From Amphritea japonica ATCC BAA-1530 (lineage in GTDB: Bacteria; Pseudomonadota; Gammaproteobacteria; Pseudomonadales; Balneatricaceae), in the NCBI RefSeq assembly GCF_016592435.1, contig NZ_AP014545.1:434001-498000 (forward strand): a DNA stretch of 64,000 nt. The letters run 5' to 3'. The position numbers were made by a program, and so were the translations under genes. The notes below the pieces were generated by a model. It saw only the letters and a list, made by a program, of their open reading frames with translations, ran no database searches and was not told the DNA's origin. Shown here piece by piece: positions 1-11,098 of the stretch. Every line of letters begins with the position of its first letter. Positions within the stretch are counted from its first letter, which is position 1.

Positions 1-84
1 ATTGGCGCGCTCAATATCTAGGGAGACCGTTAAAAGGTACGTTAACCCATTTTTATGATCCGGACTGTCAGGTGGCCGCCGCCA
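1..84. other. left-edge leader of the Sel1 array
   Basis: No gene is visible here. Bases about 60-70 (ggactgtcag) resemble the short leader found just upstream of the second and fourth array genes (aaggaatgtcag at 994-1005, aaggattgtcag near 2812-2823), so this is probably the 5' untranslated leader of the first array copy. The real upstream neighbour lies outside the window. Confidence 0.3.
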
Positions 85-978
85 ATGATTAATTTAAAAC
101 CGCTTATCGTTAGTGTATTAGCCCTACTGATCAGCGGCTGTAATAACGAACCACAGGGACAGGTGACGATGAAAGAAGAGATAACCCCATTTATCTGTGC
201 AATTGAAAAGGATCATCTACCCGAGACAGACCCGGAGCTGGAAAAGCAGTATCAAGAGATTCGTGCCTATGAGAAAAAACAGATACCTAATAAAGATGAG
301 GTGAATATCACCAATCAGTATCAGTTATTAGCCGATCAGGGTCACTGGAAAGCGGCTAGTCAGTTAGCGACTCGTAATCTGTATGGCAAAGGAACTGAAC
401 AGAGCTATTTTAAGGCAGTTGAGTGGTTTCAGTGGATGGCGGACCGGGATATCCCTTTAGGCTATTACAACCTGGCCGTCATGGCAGAAAAAGGTTTGGC
501 TCTGAAGCAAGATAAAGAGGGTGCCTGGAAGTATTTTCATAAGGCTGCACAGCTGGGTAGTCCTCAAGCGCAGTACCGTTTGGCCGAGATATATATATAT
601 CCAAAGAGAGATGAAAAAACTGGATTGCCTTATCATCGCTGTGCTGCGAAGCAAGGTTATCGGGACTCATGGGATGCTTTGGCTTCCTATACAGAAATTG
701 CAGAAAGAAACTATCCTAAAGCCCTTTATTACTACCAGGCGGCGGCGGCGTTAGGCCGAAGACAGAGTATGCAAACTCTTGAAGGAGTCTTTCGTGACGG
801 TGATTTTGGATATGAGATTAATGAAGCTTTAGCTGATAGTTATGATGAAAAATATTATCGTTTACGGAAAAAACCCGACCTGAAATTCCCTAACCTGAAT
901 GAATTAGCCCCGTTGCCTCCCCACCCTGAACAGGGTTTGTATAACCCAGAAACCGATCGAAACGAGATGCCTGAGTAA
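85..978 (+). CDS. Sel1-repeat lipoprotein, array copy 1
   Basis: Predicted secreted lipoprotein of 297 residues. I chose the ATG at 85 because it puts a short hydrophobic signal directly before a lipobox (L-I-S-G-C, Cys19); an upstream in-frame ATG at 55 would add an implausible basic tail. After the lipid-anchored N-terminus come Sel1/TPR-like helical repeats of about 36 residues (recognisable A-x-x-G-x-x-x-A-x-Y-x-L patterns near residues 95-190) and a proline-rich C-terminus with LPPHPEQGLYNPET. The layout and the HLPETDPELEKQY and GHWKA motifs resemble, from memory, DUF6396/Sel1 proteins often found in several copies beside type VI secretion phospholipase effectors, where Sel1 lipoproteins act as immunity factors. 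That role is inference, since no effector is in the window. The gene is followed closely by three paralogs on the same strand. Confidence 0.8.
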   Translation: MINLKPLIVSVLALLISGCNNEPQGQVTMKEEITPFICAIEKDHLPETDPELEKQYQEIRAYEKKQIPNKDEVNITNQYQLLADQGHWKAASQLATRNLYGKGTEQSYFKAVEWFQWMADRDIPLGYYNLAVMAEKGLALKQDKEGAWKYFHKAAQLGSPQAQYRLAEIYIYPKRDEKTGLPYHRCAAKQGYRDSWDALASYTEIAERNYPKALYYYQAAAALGRRQSMQTLEGVFRDGDFGYEINEALADSYDEKYYRLRKKPDLKFPNLNELAPLPPHPEQGLYNPETDRNEMPE

Positions 979-1012
979 GTAAATGAAAAATGACAAGGAA
1001 TGTCAGATTCAA

Positions 1013-1912
1013 ATGAACTTAGTTAAATTACTTTTCCTTGCGATTTTTACTTTGCTCTTGAGTGCCTGTAATAGTGAATCGCAAGAGAATGCACAGATGA
1101 CGAATAAGAGTAACCCTAAGATAGAGCCTTTTGTTTGTGCTTTTGAAAAAGATAACCTGCCTGAAATCGATCCTGAACTGGAAAAGCAATATCGAGAGAT
1201 TCGGGCTTATGAGAAAAAACAGATACCCAATAAAGATGAAGTGAATATCACCAATCAGTATCAGTTATTAGCCGATCAGGGTCACTGGAAAGCGGCCAGC
1301 CAGTTAGCTACTCGTTATTTGTATGGTAAAGGGGCAGAACAAAGCTATTTTAAAGCAGTAGAGTGGTTTCAGTGGATGGCCGATAAAGATATTCCGTTGG
1401 GCTATTACAACCTGGCAGTTATGGCCGAAAAAGGGCTGGCGTTGAAACAGGATAAAGAAGGTGCCTGGAAGTATTATCATCGGGCGGCGCAGTTGGGTAA
1501 CCCTCAGTCGCAATATCGATTAGGTGAGATATACCTTTACAAACGTAAAGACGATTCTGAAGGTATTTCATATCATAAATGTGCTTTGGCACAGGGATAT
1601 AGAGAGTCTGGTCATGCTCTAGGTGATTTTGGCTTAATTGAAGGAAATTCCTCAAAGGCCCTCTATTACTACCAGGCGGCGGCGTTAGGCCGTACAGGAA
1701 GTATGCTCACTCTTGAGGGGGTCTTTCGTGATGGGGATTTCGGCTATGAAGTAAATGAAGCTCGAGCTGTGCAATATGACAAACTCTATGATCGTTTGAA
1801 AAAAAATCCTGATCTGAAATTTCCGAACTTAAGTGAAATGCTGCCTCTCCCCCCCCACCCAGAGCAAGGTTTGTATAACCCAGAAACCGATCGAAACGAG
1901 ATGCCCGAGTAA
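1013..1912 (+). CDS. Sel1-repeat lipoprotein, array copy 2
   Basis: This 299-residue paralog of the preceding gene starts 34 bases after its stop. The ATG at 1013 is preferred over one at 983 because it gives the same signal (MNLVKLL...) and lipobox (LLSAC, Cys19) as copy 4, and the bases upstream match the leader before copy 4. The central third is almost identical to copies 1 and 4 even at DNA level (around 1210-1310), whereas the N-terminus and the region near residues 170-230 differ. Sel1-like helical repeats fill the middle and the C-terminus ends in the shared NPETDRNEMPE. Probably periplasm-facing and lipid anchored. The function is unproven; type VI immunity is the best guess. Confidence 0.8.
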   Translation: MNLVKLLFLAIFTLLLSACNSESQENAQMTNKSNPKIEPFVCAFEKDNLPEIDPELEKQYREIRAYEKKQIPNKDEVNITNQYQLLADQGHWKAASQLATRYLYGKGAEQSYFKAVEWFQWMADKDIPLGYYNLAVMAEKGLALKQDKEGAWKYYHRAAQLGNPQSQYRLGEIYLYKRKDDSEGISYHKCALAQGYRESGHALGDFGLIEGNSSKALYYYQAAALGRTGSMLTLEGVFRDGDFGYEVNEARAVQYDKLYDRLKKNPDLKFPNLSEMLPLPPHPEQGLYNPETDRNEMPE

Positions 1913-1915
1913 ACG

Positions 1916-2800
1916 ATGGATCTAAGATTAACAGCAAGGGAACTGAAAACAGGGTTGCTGGTTATTTTGTTATTAACCGGAGCCCCTGCGATGGCCTTTG
2001 ACTTTGAATGCGCCCGAGAGGCGGACTATCTGCCGCCGCTGGATAAGGACGCCGATGAGCTGTTTATGCAAGCCCGGCGTGCGGAAGTAAAACCGGGTAA
2101 AAAAGATCATGAGAATATCAGTGGTCTGTATCAATTGGCCGCTGATAAAGGCCACTGGAAAGCGATGCATAACTTGAGCCGTCGTTATCTTAAAGGCAAA
2201 GGTGTACCGGTAGACAGCGGTAAAGCGCTGGATCTGACCGAAAAACTGATCGAGATGAATGTCCCTATTGGCTATTACAATATGGCAGTGTTATTAGAGC
2301 GAGGGCGGGGTGTACATCAGGACACCGAAGCGGCCTGGCAATATCTGCATAAGGCGGCATCCATGGGAGAGTCTAATGCTCTGGTGAGACTTGGAAAATA
2401 TTATGGTTATGACTTGCCAAGAGAAAAGCAGGAAGACGAAAAAGCAGCAGTCTATTATGAGTGTGCAGCACAACAGTACAGTACGCTGGGCCTACATGAA
2501 TACGCATCTTGGCTACAGGTTGTAGATGATAATTACCCCAAAGCCACCTACTACTATTTGCTGGCTGCTGGGGGCGGGGATAAGAGTGCTGCTTTGTTTA
2601 TTAGTGGTGTGTTTCTTGATGGTGAACTTGGATATGAAAAAGATGAAGAGTTTGGGAATAAGTTGTATTCAGTTAGAGCTCGATTAAAAAAAGATGCTCT
2701 CTATAAACTTCCCAACATCGCCGAACGTTATCCACTGCCTTATCATCCCACACTGGGTCGCTACAACCCCGAAACCGACCAGAACGAGATGCCCGAGTAG
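1916..2800 (+). CDS. Sel1-repeat periplasmic protein, array copy 3 (divergent)
   Basis: A 294-residue Sel1-repeat protein starting only 3 bases after copy 2, so co-transcription is near certain. Unlike its neighbours it has no lipobox: the signal (hydrophobic core residues 13-22) ends in A-P-A-M-A, with a likely cleavage after Ala27, so the mature protein should be soluble in the periplasm. It keeps the family landmarks (FECAREADYLPPLD, GHWKA, IGYYNMAV, LPYHP, NPETDQNEMPE) but is much more diverged than copies 1, 2 and 4 are from one another. If the array encodes immunity proteins, this copy may recognise a different effector variant. Confidence 0.78.
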   Translation: MDLRLTARELKTGLLVILLLTGAPAMAFDFECAREADYLPPLDKDADELFMQARRAEVKPGKKDHENISGLYQLAADKGHWKAMHNLSRRYLKGKGVPVDSGKALDLTEKLIEMNVPIGYYNMAVLLERGRGVHQDTEAAWQYLHKAASMGESNALVRLGKYYGYDLPREKQEDEKAAVYYECAAQQYSTLGLHEYASWLQVVDDNYPKATYYYLLAAGGGDKSAALFISGVFLDGELGYEKDEEFGNKLYSVRARLKKDALYKLPNIAERYPLPYHPTLGRYNPETDQNEMPE

Positions 2801-2830
2801 GTTAAATATGACAAGGATTGTCAGACCATA

Positions 2831-3727
2831 ATGAACTTAGTAAAACTCCTTTATCTTGCTGTTTTAACAATGACTTTGTGCGCTTGCAACAGTGAATCGC
2901 AAGGGAATAGTTCTATGACAGAAAAGAGTACCCCCAAGATAGAACCCTTTGTTTGCGCTTTTGAAAAAGATCATTTGCCTGATGTCGATCCAGAGTTGGA
3001 AAAACAGTATCAGGAGATCAGAGCTTATGAGAAAAAACAGATACCCAATAAAGATGAAGTGAATATCACCAATCGGTATCAACTATTAGCGGATCAGGGC
3101 CACTGGAAAGCTGGCAGTCAGTTAGCCGTGCGTTACCTTAATGGACGTGGTGTAGAACAGAGTTACTTTAAAGCGCTGGAGTGGTTTCAGTGGATGGCAG
3201 ACCGGGATATCCCTCTGGGTTACTACAATTTGGCTGTTCTGGCAGAAAAAGGGCTGGCGCTGAAAGAGGATAAAGAGGGGGCCTGGCAGTATTACCATAG
3301 AGCCGCTCAGCTGGGTAATCCTCAGTCCCAGTACCGATTAGGAGAAATTTATCTACATCAGCGTAAAGATTTCGAACAGGGTGAAACCTTTCATCGTTGT
3401 GCAATGAAACAAGGCTATGCTGAATCAGCAGATGCTTTAGGTGATGTAGGCTTGATACAGGATAATTATCCTAAAGCCATCTATTACTATCAGGCGGCGT
3501 TAGGTCGTAGGAGTAGTATGTTGACTTTACACCAAACTTTTCGAGAAGGATCTTTTGGTTATTCAAAAGATGAGTTCTTGGCTAATCAATATGATCAGTA
3601 TTATGATCGCTTGAAAAAAAATCCCGACCTGAAATTCCCAAACCTTAATGAATTAGCACCATTGCCTCCCCACCCGGAACAAGGGCTGTATAACCCTGAA
3701 ACCGGTCAGAACGAGATGCCCGAGTAA
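2831..3727 (+). CDS. Sel1-repeat lipoprotein, array copy 4
   Basis: A 298-residue paralog close to copies 1 and 2. Its signal peptide ends in a lipobox-like L-C-A-C (Cys19), with an unusual extra Cys at position 17. The core around residues 55-130 is nearly identical to copies 1 and 2, with local differences (NGRGVEQ in place of YGKGTEQ). It ends in ETGQNEMPE. The leader before the start, tgacaaggattgtcag, is shared with copy 2 and with the broken fifth copy downstream. The Shine-Dalgarno-like AAGG lies about 12-14 bases from the ATG, longer than usual. Confidence 0.8.
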   Translation: MNLVKLLYLAVLTMTLCACNSESQGNSSMTEKSTPKIEPFVCAFEKDHLPDVDPELEKQYQEIRAYEKKQIPNKDEVNITNRYQLLADQGHWKAGSQLAVRYLNGRGVEQSYFKALEWFQWMADRDIPLGYYNLAVLAEKGLALKEDKEGAWQYYHRAAQLGNPQSQYRLGEIYLHQRKDFEQGETFHRCAMKQGYAESADALGDVGLIQDNYPKAIYYYQAALGRRSSMLTLHQTFREGSFGYSKDEFLANQYDQYYDRLKKNPDLKFPNLNELAPLPPHPEQGLYNPETGQNEMPE

Positions 3728-3730
3728 GTT

Positions 3731-3796
3731 AAATATGACAAGGAATGCCAGGCCAGAATGAATTGAGTTACATCGATTTTCTTAGTTGTTTTGACG
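3731..3796 (+). pseudogene. stub of a fifth Sel1-lipoprotein copy
   Basis: Right after copy 4 the leader recurs (tgacaaggaatgccag, about 3735-3750), followed by an ATG at 3758 in the expected place. The third codon is a TGA stop (ATG AAT TGA) where the intact copies read ATG AAC TTA. Recognisable similarity to the signal-peptide codons of copy 4 continues to about 3796 and then is lost. I read this as the 5' end of another tandem copy removed by deletion. Confidence 0.55.
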
Positions 3797-3878
3797 AAAA
3801 AGATGATCGGTAAGACTAGAATGATGCTGGGGTTGCGCCCCTGATACGGGACGGCATCACCCCGCTTTGATAGTTGTT

Positions 3879-4451
3879 TTAATTCGTTAATGCGGCTCTT
3901 ACCCTCTTTACATCCAGCCCATTAATTAGCTCAACCAAATTCGGAAAGATCGATGCGTGATAGCCGTAACCTCCGTTGATCATTTCGTCCAGTGCCTGCT
4001 CTTTACTCCAGTTCTGTTCGATGATGCGATAAGCGGCGACGACGGTGCCGGTACGGTCTGAACCATGCCAACAATGTACTAGTATTGGGTTTTTACTGTT
4101 TTTAATAACTCGCAATGCTTCAATCAACTGATTTTCTGTGACCTTTCCAGTGCGCAACTTCAGTTGGTGGAGTTTGAGTTCTGTCTTGCCTGCTTCATCT
4201 TCGTCGGTATGAAATTCTCTTAGGTTTAATATCGCTTTAATACCAAACGCAGCTAGTTGAGGGAAAGCTTCATCGTCGGGTTGTTCTGAGCGGTAGAGGT
4301 GTTCATCAACGCGATAAATATTATTTAGTTCAGTGCCAATGACAGGTGTGGCCCACATCTTTGGACGAAGCCGGCCATCTGCATGGGTTATAGAGCTGAG
4401 AATGAGTAACAGAACGCTGTATAAAATGGGGGCAGTGATAGTGCGGCACAT
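3879..4451 (-). CDS. periplasmic dual-specificity/tyrosine-type protein phosphatase
   Basis: A 190-residue secreted phosphatase of the cysteine-dependent DSP/PTP superfamily. A signal peptide (residues 1-24, cleavage after T-H-A) should export it. The catalytic P-loop is H-C-W-H-G-S-D-R-T-G, with nucleophile Cys127 and Arg133 (C-x5-R). The N-terminal NNIYRVDEHLYRSEQP is the substrate-loop region typical of bacterial DSPs fused to export signals. A strong ribosome site (AAGGA, 7 bases upstream) supports the start. It stands alone, convergent with the Sel1 array. The substrate is unknown: phosphoproteins, phosphoinositides and polyphosphate are all possible for the fold. Confidence 0.85.
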   Translation of the reverse strand: MCRTITAPILYSVLLLILSSITHADGRLRPKMWATPVIGTELNNIYRVDEHLYRSEQPDDEAFPQLAAFGIKAILNLREFHTDEDEAGKTELKLHQLKLRTGKVTENQLIEALRVIKNSKNPILVHCWHGSDRTGTVVAAYRIIEQNWSKEQALDEMINGGYGYHASIFPNLVELINGLDVKRVRAALTN

Positions 4452-4637
4452 ATTGAAATCCTTTTCATGTGAATACTGACTGTATCTTAATCAGGCTAAT
4501 GATAAAAGCCGGGCGCTGTCATCCTTAGTGAATAAATTGTGAGAGTCAGTAGCCGCTGATTATTTATGGCAGTATGGTCGTTTACAGGTGGTATCTGATT
4601 GTTATTCAATGCTGATTTTATGTTTGAAGCTGGAGAG

Positions 4638-6371
4638 TTATATCCTCGCTGATCTTTTTTCTAATGCACACATCGCATCATCAGCGGTAAAGAAGACCTG
4701 CCCCGGGCTTAGCTGTTGCAGAAAGTGTGTGTCTTTAAGCTTATCCATGACCGGGCCTTTAACCTCTGCAAGGTGAAGGGTTATACCTTCTGAGGCTAAT
4801 TGTGCTGTTAGATTTTCCAGACTTTCAAGAGCGCTGGCATCGATAAAGTTTACTGCGTTGCAAAGTATAACGACATGGGTAACTTCTCTGTGGCAGGTGC
4901 ATTGGGTGCGAATGAAATCTTCGACAAAGCGGGTATTGGCGAAATACAGGCTCTCGTCCACCCGAATCGCCAGAATATGTTTGTCTGTGGTGACTTCGTG
5001 ACGGTCGATATTACGAAAATGCGGGCTGTTGCCGACACGCCCGACAATGGCGATATGGGGTTGGCTGCTGCGGTAAAGTAATAATAGAAATGAGATTGCG
5101 ATACCGCTGAGGATGCCTAACTCTACCCCTAGTACCAGAACGAAAACAAAGGTACTTAGCAGTGTCAGGGCGTCGGCTTTATTGAATTTCCAGCTGTCTG
5201 TAAATGCGCGGATATTGATCAGTGGCAGGACGGCCATAATAATCACAGCCCCTAGAATTGCTTTCGGCAGATAGAAGAACAGTGGGGTGAAAAAGCTGAC
5301 GGTCAGGGCGACCATAAGGGCTGAAATAACCGATGCGATAGTGGTTCTGGCGCCGGAAGCATAATTTACCATCGATCGGCCAAACCCGCCGGCTACCGGA
5401 TAAGTGCCGCTAAAGGCGGCGCCCAGGTTGGCGGCGCCCAGAGCGATCAGTTCTTTGTTGGGTTCGATGCGTTCCCTGTCCCGGCTGGCCAGCGTAGTAC
5501 CAACGGAGACGCTTTCGAGAAAACCGATCAAGGCGATCAGCAGGGCCGGAGTCATGAGCGTCTGCCAGAGCGCTAAGTCAATGTTAAAGGTGCTGATCGA
5601 GGGCAGGCCTTCAGGAATAGCGCCAACGATAGCAACGTGCTGGTTTTGGTTCAGCCCAAACATCGCAACCAGAGTGATGCCGATAATCATGGCAAACATC
5701 GGGCCGGCTCTACAGATCGGTTGAACCAGCCAGTGAGGGAGTGAGGTGTTTTTGAGTAGTACGACTAGCTTTTCTTTTACTATCCAGAGAGTCAATACGC
5801 CCAGTATGCCGAGTAGTAACGTGACGCTATTGAGTTCGCTAATATGGGTGAGAATATAGCCAAAGGAATCGGTAATAAAACCACCGTTAGGAATGTCTAT
5901 GCCGGTTAGATGGCGAAGCTGACTGACGGCTATTAACAGCGCGGCAGCACTGGTAAAACCAGAGATAACCGAGTGGCTCATAAAATTGACGATAGAGCCC
6001 AGCTGCAATGCACGTAGTATTAACATAATTAAGCCGACCAGCAGTGAAAGGTTGACCGCAATGGTGGCTGGATCAGCCAGGCCGCTGGCGCTGGTGTCTG
6101 CAATGGTTGAGCCTACCATCAGCGAGGTGATGGCGACCGGGCCTACGGCCAGGCTACGGCTGGAGCCAAGCAAGGCGTATATAAACAGGGGAACGATGGC
6201 GCAATACAGACCGTATTGTGGAGGAAGTCCTGCGAGAAAGGCGTAGGCCATTCCCTGAGGGATCAGTAAGATACCGACCACGATGCCTGCCACCAGATCG
6301 CTGGCAAAATCGTCCCGGTGGTAGTGTTTAAACCACCGGGTAAGAGGCAGGTAATCGATAGCGCCGGACAT
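4638..6371 (-). CDS. SulP-family inorganic anion transporter with STAS domain
   Basis: A 577-residue inner-membrane transporter. The SulP signature (GLPPQYGLYCAIVPLFIYALLG, then SSRSLAVGPVAI) is near residues 50-85, and 10-12 hydrophobic segments run to about residue 440. A cytoplasmic STAS domain follows (about 445-560; LRVDESLYFAN and the FIDASALESL region). Members move sulfate, bicarbonate, nitrate or dicarboxylates with Na+ or H+; the sequence alone does not decide which, and no cys genes or carbonic anhydrase are adjacent. It is divergent from nudF with a shared 132-base upstream region. I see no frameshift or truncation. Confidence 0.92.
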   Translation of the reverse strand: MSGAIDYLPLTRWFKHYHRDDFASDLVAGIVVGILLIPQGMAYAFLAGLPPQYGLYCAIVPLFIYALLGSSRSLAVGPVAITSLMVGSTIADTSASGLADPATIAVNLSLLVGLIMLILRALQLGSIVNFMSHSVISGFTSAAALLIAVSQLRHLTGIDIPNGGFITDSFGYILTHISELNSVTLLLGILGVLTLWIVKEKLVVLLKNTSLPHWLVQPICRAGPMFAMIIGITLVAMFGLNQNQHVAIVGAIPEGLPSISTFNIDLALWQTLMTPALLIALIGFLESVSVGTTLASRDRERIEPNKELIALGAANLGAAFSGTYPVAGGFGRSMVNYASGARTTIASVISALMVALTVSFFTPLFFYLPKAILGAVIIMAVLPLINIRAFTDSWKFNKADALTLLSTFVFVLVLGVELGILSGIAISFLLLLYRSSQPHIAIVGRVGNSPHFRNIDRHEVTTDKHILAIRVDESLYFANTRFVEDFIRTQCTCHREVTHVVILCNAVNFIDASALESLENLTAQLASEGITLHLAEVKGPVMDKLKDTHFLQQLSPGQVFFTADDAMCALEKRSARI

Positions 6372-6503
6372 AAGTCTTTTTTATATTTCCTTATGGAATA
6401 AATATATCTCTCTTAATTATAACTCCTGTTAAGAGGTGCTTACCAGCCATGCTATATTGATCCACTATTCATAATTTATCATTCCTGAAACGGGAACTCT
6501 GCT

Positions 6504-7127
6504 ATGGCAACCTGGAAACCAACATTTACGTCGACGGATATAGAGATCACTCAACAGGAAAAACTCTGGGATGGTTTCTTTAAGATCAACAGACTGCATA
6601 TTCGTCACGCGCTGTTTGAAGGGGGCGAGGTTGAGGTGATCCGAGAGCAGTTTCGACGTGATGATGCGGTGTGTGTCTTGCTGTTTGACCCTGTCAAAGA
6701 TGCCATTGTCCTGGTTGAACAGTTCCGGGTAGGAGCGATAAACAAGGCAGATTCACCCTGGTTGCTAGAGCTGGTGGCGGGCATTGTTGAGCCAGGGGAA
6801 ACGCCTGAAGATGTTGCCCGGCGAGAGGCAGTGGAAGAAGCGGGTGCTGATATCTCCGATATAGTGCCAATTACCCGTTATATGCCCAGTGCCGGCGGGA
6901 GTGATGAGTATATCGAATTGCTTTGTGCCAGAGTGGATAGCGATGGTGTGGGCGGCGTGCATGGGCTGGCTCATGAGGGCGAAGATATTCTGGTGCATGT
7001 GCTACCCTTTGCTGAGGTCTGCGAGATGGTGGCCAACAGCACTATCGATAATGCGGCGACTATTATTGCGGTACAATGGTTACAACTGAACAAGCAGAAA
7101 CTCCTGCAACGCTGGGGTTGTCTGTAG
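6504..7127 (+). CDS. nudF: ADP-ribose pyrophosphatase
   Basis: A 207-residue Nudix hydrolase that splits ADP-ribose to AMP and ribose 5-phosphate. The Nudix box (G-x5-E-x7-R-E-x2-E-E-x-G) is complete around residues 93-115 (VEPGET...REAVEEAG). SAGGSDEYIELLCARV further on is typical of the NudF/YffH group. It is the first gene of nudF-yqiB-cpdA-yqiA-parE, the same order as in enterobacteria, which supports the name. The ATG at 6504 follows cgggaact, a weak ribosome site. Confidence 0.93.
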   Translation: MATWKPTFTSTDIEITQQEKLWDGFFKINRLHIRHALFEGGEVEVIREQFRRDDAVCVLLFDPVKDAIVLVEQFRVGAINKADSPWLLELVAGIVEPGETPEDVARREAVEEAGADISDIVPITRYMPSAGGSDEYIELLCARVDSDGVGGVHGLAHEGEDILVHVLPFAEVCEMVANSTIDNAATIIAVQWLQLNKQKLLQRWGCL

Positions 7128-7183
7128 GATGAGTATTCAGAAAAATATAACTGGATAGTCAAAATCTGAATAATTTGGAATAT

Positions 7184-7624
7184 ATGAAAAAACGTTATAT
7201 CCCTGACCTGGTAAAGCAGATGGCTGATTGTGAAGCTAACTATCTGCGACTGATGCGGCTGATGCCGGATCTTGAACAGTGCGATGAGCGCGCGTTCGAG
7301 GTTCACTGGCATGAACAGCAGAGCCGGGTACGTCTGCAGGTTGAGGAGCGTTTTACCTATACCACGACCGTACTGGTGTCCCAGAGTTTCGATCACAGCT
7401 GGCTTGAAGCCCCGAGTCTTGTGGTTCGCATCTATCATGATGCCCGGGTGGCTGAAGTTATCTGCCTGAAGAGTCGTCGTCAGTTCAGAGGGGTATACAG
7501 TTACCCGAATGACCGGATGCACCAGAAGGATGAAAAAGCGCAGTTGAATCAATACCTGGGTGAATGGCTTAGCCACTGCCTCACTCACGGCCAGGCGACA
7601 GAGCCTGTTTTTAGTTATTCATGA
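7184..7624 (+). CDS. yqiB: DUF1249 (YqiB-like) protein
   Basis: A 146-residue cytoplasmic protein of the DUF1249/YqiB family, recognised by MKKRYIPDLVKQMADCEANYLR at the N-terminus, the internal YTTTVLVSQ and a RIYHDARVAEV core, and by its place between nudF and cpdA. No biochemical function is established for the family. The ATG at 7184 is preferred over an in-frame TTG at 7175 because it matches the usual family N-terminus. Its stop overlaps the start of cpdA (ATGA), so translation is coupled. Confidence 0.85.
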   Translation: MKKRYIPDLVKQMADCEANYLRLMRLMPDLEQCDERAFEVHWHEQQSRVRLQVEERFTYTTTVLVSQSFDHSWLEAPSLVVRIYHDARVAEVICLKSRRQFRGVYSYPNDRMHQKDEKAQLNQYLGEWLSHCLTHGQATEPVFSYS

Positions 7625-8397
7625 ACTCGTTGGTTATTGCTCAAATTACCGACTGTCATCTACCGAATGATCCGCATCAGTATTATCGGGGAATCGATGT
7701 TGATCAACATCTGAACAGGGTTGTTGATGATCTGCTGCGGCTTCCCGAGCCTGTCGGGATGATTCTCTGGACCGGTGACCTGGTACACCATGGCGCGGCT
7801 CAGGGGTATCAACGCCTGAAAGCTAGGATTGCCGAGTTACCTGTTCCCAGCGTCTGGATACCGGGTAACCATGATGATGCTCAGCTGATGCAACAGATCG
7901 GTAGCCAGGCTGGCGGTGGTCTGAATCAGCGTACAGTGTTGGCCAATGACTGGGCGATTATTCTCTTAGACAGTACCTCTGCGCCGGATGGCCGGGGCGG
8001 TGGTAGCCTTGCGCAAAGTGAATTGGATTATCTGCAGCAGCAGTTGCAGGCACTGGATGACAGGCATTGTCTGGTCGTTTTACATCATAATCCGGCTCCG
8101 GTTGAAAGCGACTGGCAGGATCAGATTATGCTGGGCAATGCGGGGGCGTTCTGGGCGATACTGACGGCCTCTGATAATGTCCGGGGAGTCATCAACGGGC
8201 ATGTGCACCAGGCTAGGGATAGTGATGTTGAGGGGGTGCGGGTGATGATGACGCCTTCAACCTCTGTACAGTTCAAAGCAGGCTGTGGTGAGTTTACGCT
8301 GGAGGATGATGCTGTATTACAGGCGCCGGCTTACCGGCTTCTAAAACTCAGTAGTGATGGCCAGATAGAGACCCTGATCAAAAGAGTCGCGGGTTAA
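7621..8397 (+). CDS. cpdA: 3',5'-cyclic-AMP phosphodiesterase
   Basis: A 258-residue calcineurin-like metallophosphoesterase that hydrolyses cAMP and so sets CRP-cAMP levels. All metal-binding blocks are visible: TDCHLP (residues 10-15), GDLVHHG (about 57), GNHDD (about 80), LHHNP (about 155) and GHVHQ (about 196). It overlaps the yqiB stop by four bases. Length and gene order match CpdA of enterobacteria and pseudomonads. The 87-base gap to yqiA contains an alternating palindrome, GTATATATATAC, which could include a promoter element. Confidence 0.93.
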   Translation: MNSLVIAQITDCHLPNDPHQYYRGIDVDQHLNRVVDDLLRLPEPVGMILWTGDLVHHGAAQGYQRLKARIAELPVPSVWIPGNHDDAQLMQQIGSQAGGGLNQRTVLANDWAIILLDSTSAPDGRGGGSLAQSELDYLQQQLQALDDRHCLVVLHHNPAPVESDWQDQIMLGNAGAFWAILTASDNVRGVINGHVHQARDSDVEGVRVMMTPSTSVQFKAGCGEFTLEDDAVLQAPAYRLLKLSSDGQIETLIKRVAG

Positions 8398-8484
8398 GGT
8401 TGCATCATTAACAGCTCTCCGGTACTTTTATCAAAGCATGTATATATATACAGATAAAAACAGTCGCAGAATGAAAGGTTTTTG

Positions 8485-11015
<2,531 letters not shown>

Positions 11016-11098
11016 GGCTGAATATTTTGGACTCTATTGTTGTGCTATGAAGAGCACGCTGAAGAAATTGTCGAGTTTTATAAGCTCCGGGATAAAAA

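Noticed and set aside
1-3800. Sel1 array considered as a tandem-repeat assembly artefact
   Set aside because: The copies differ at many positions, have distinct signal peptides and keep full open frames, so they are real separate genes.
6971-7588. A 205-codon minus-strand frame spanning the end of nudF and yqiB
   Set aside because: Antisense to two genes with clear family motifs and conserved order; its composition looks like a shadow frame.
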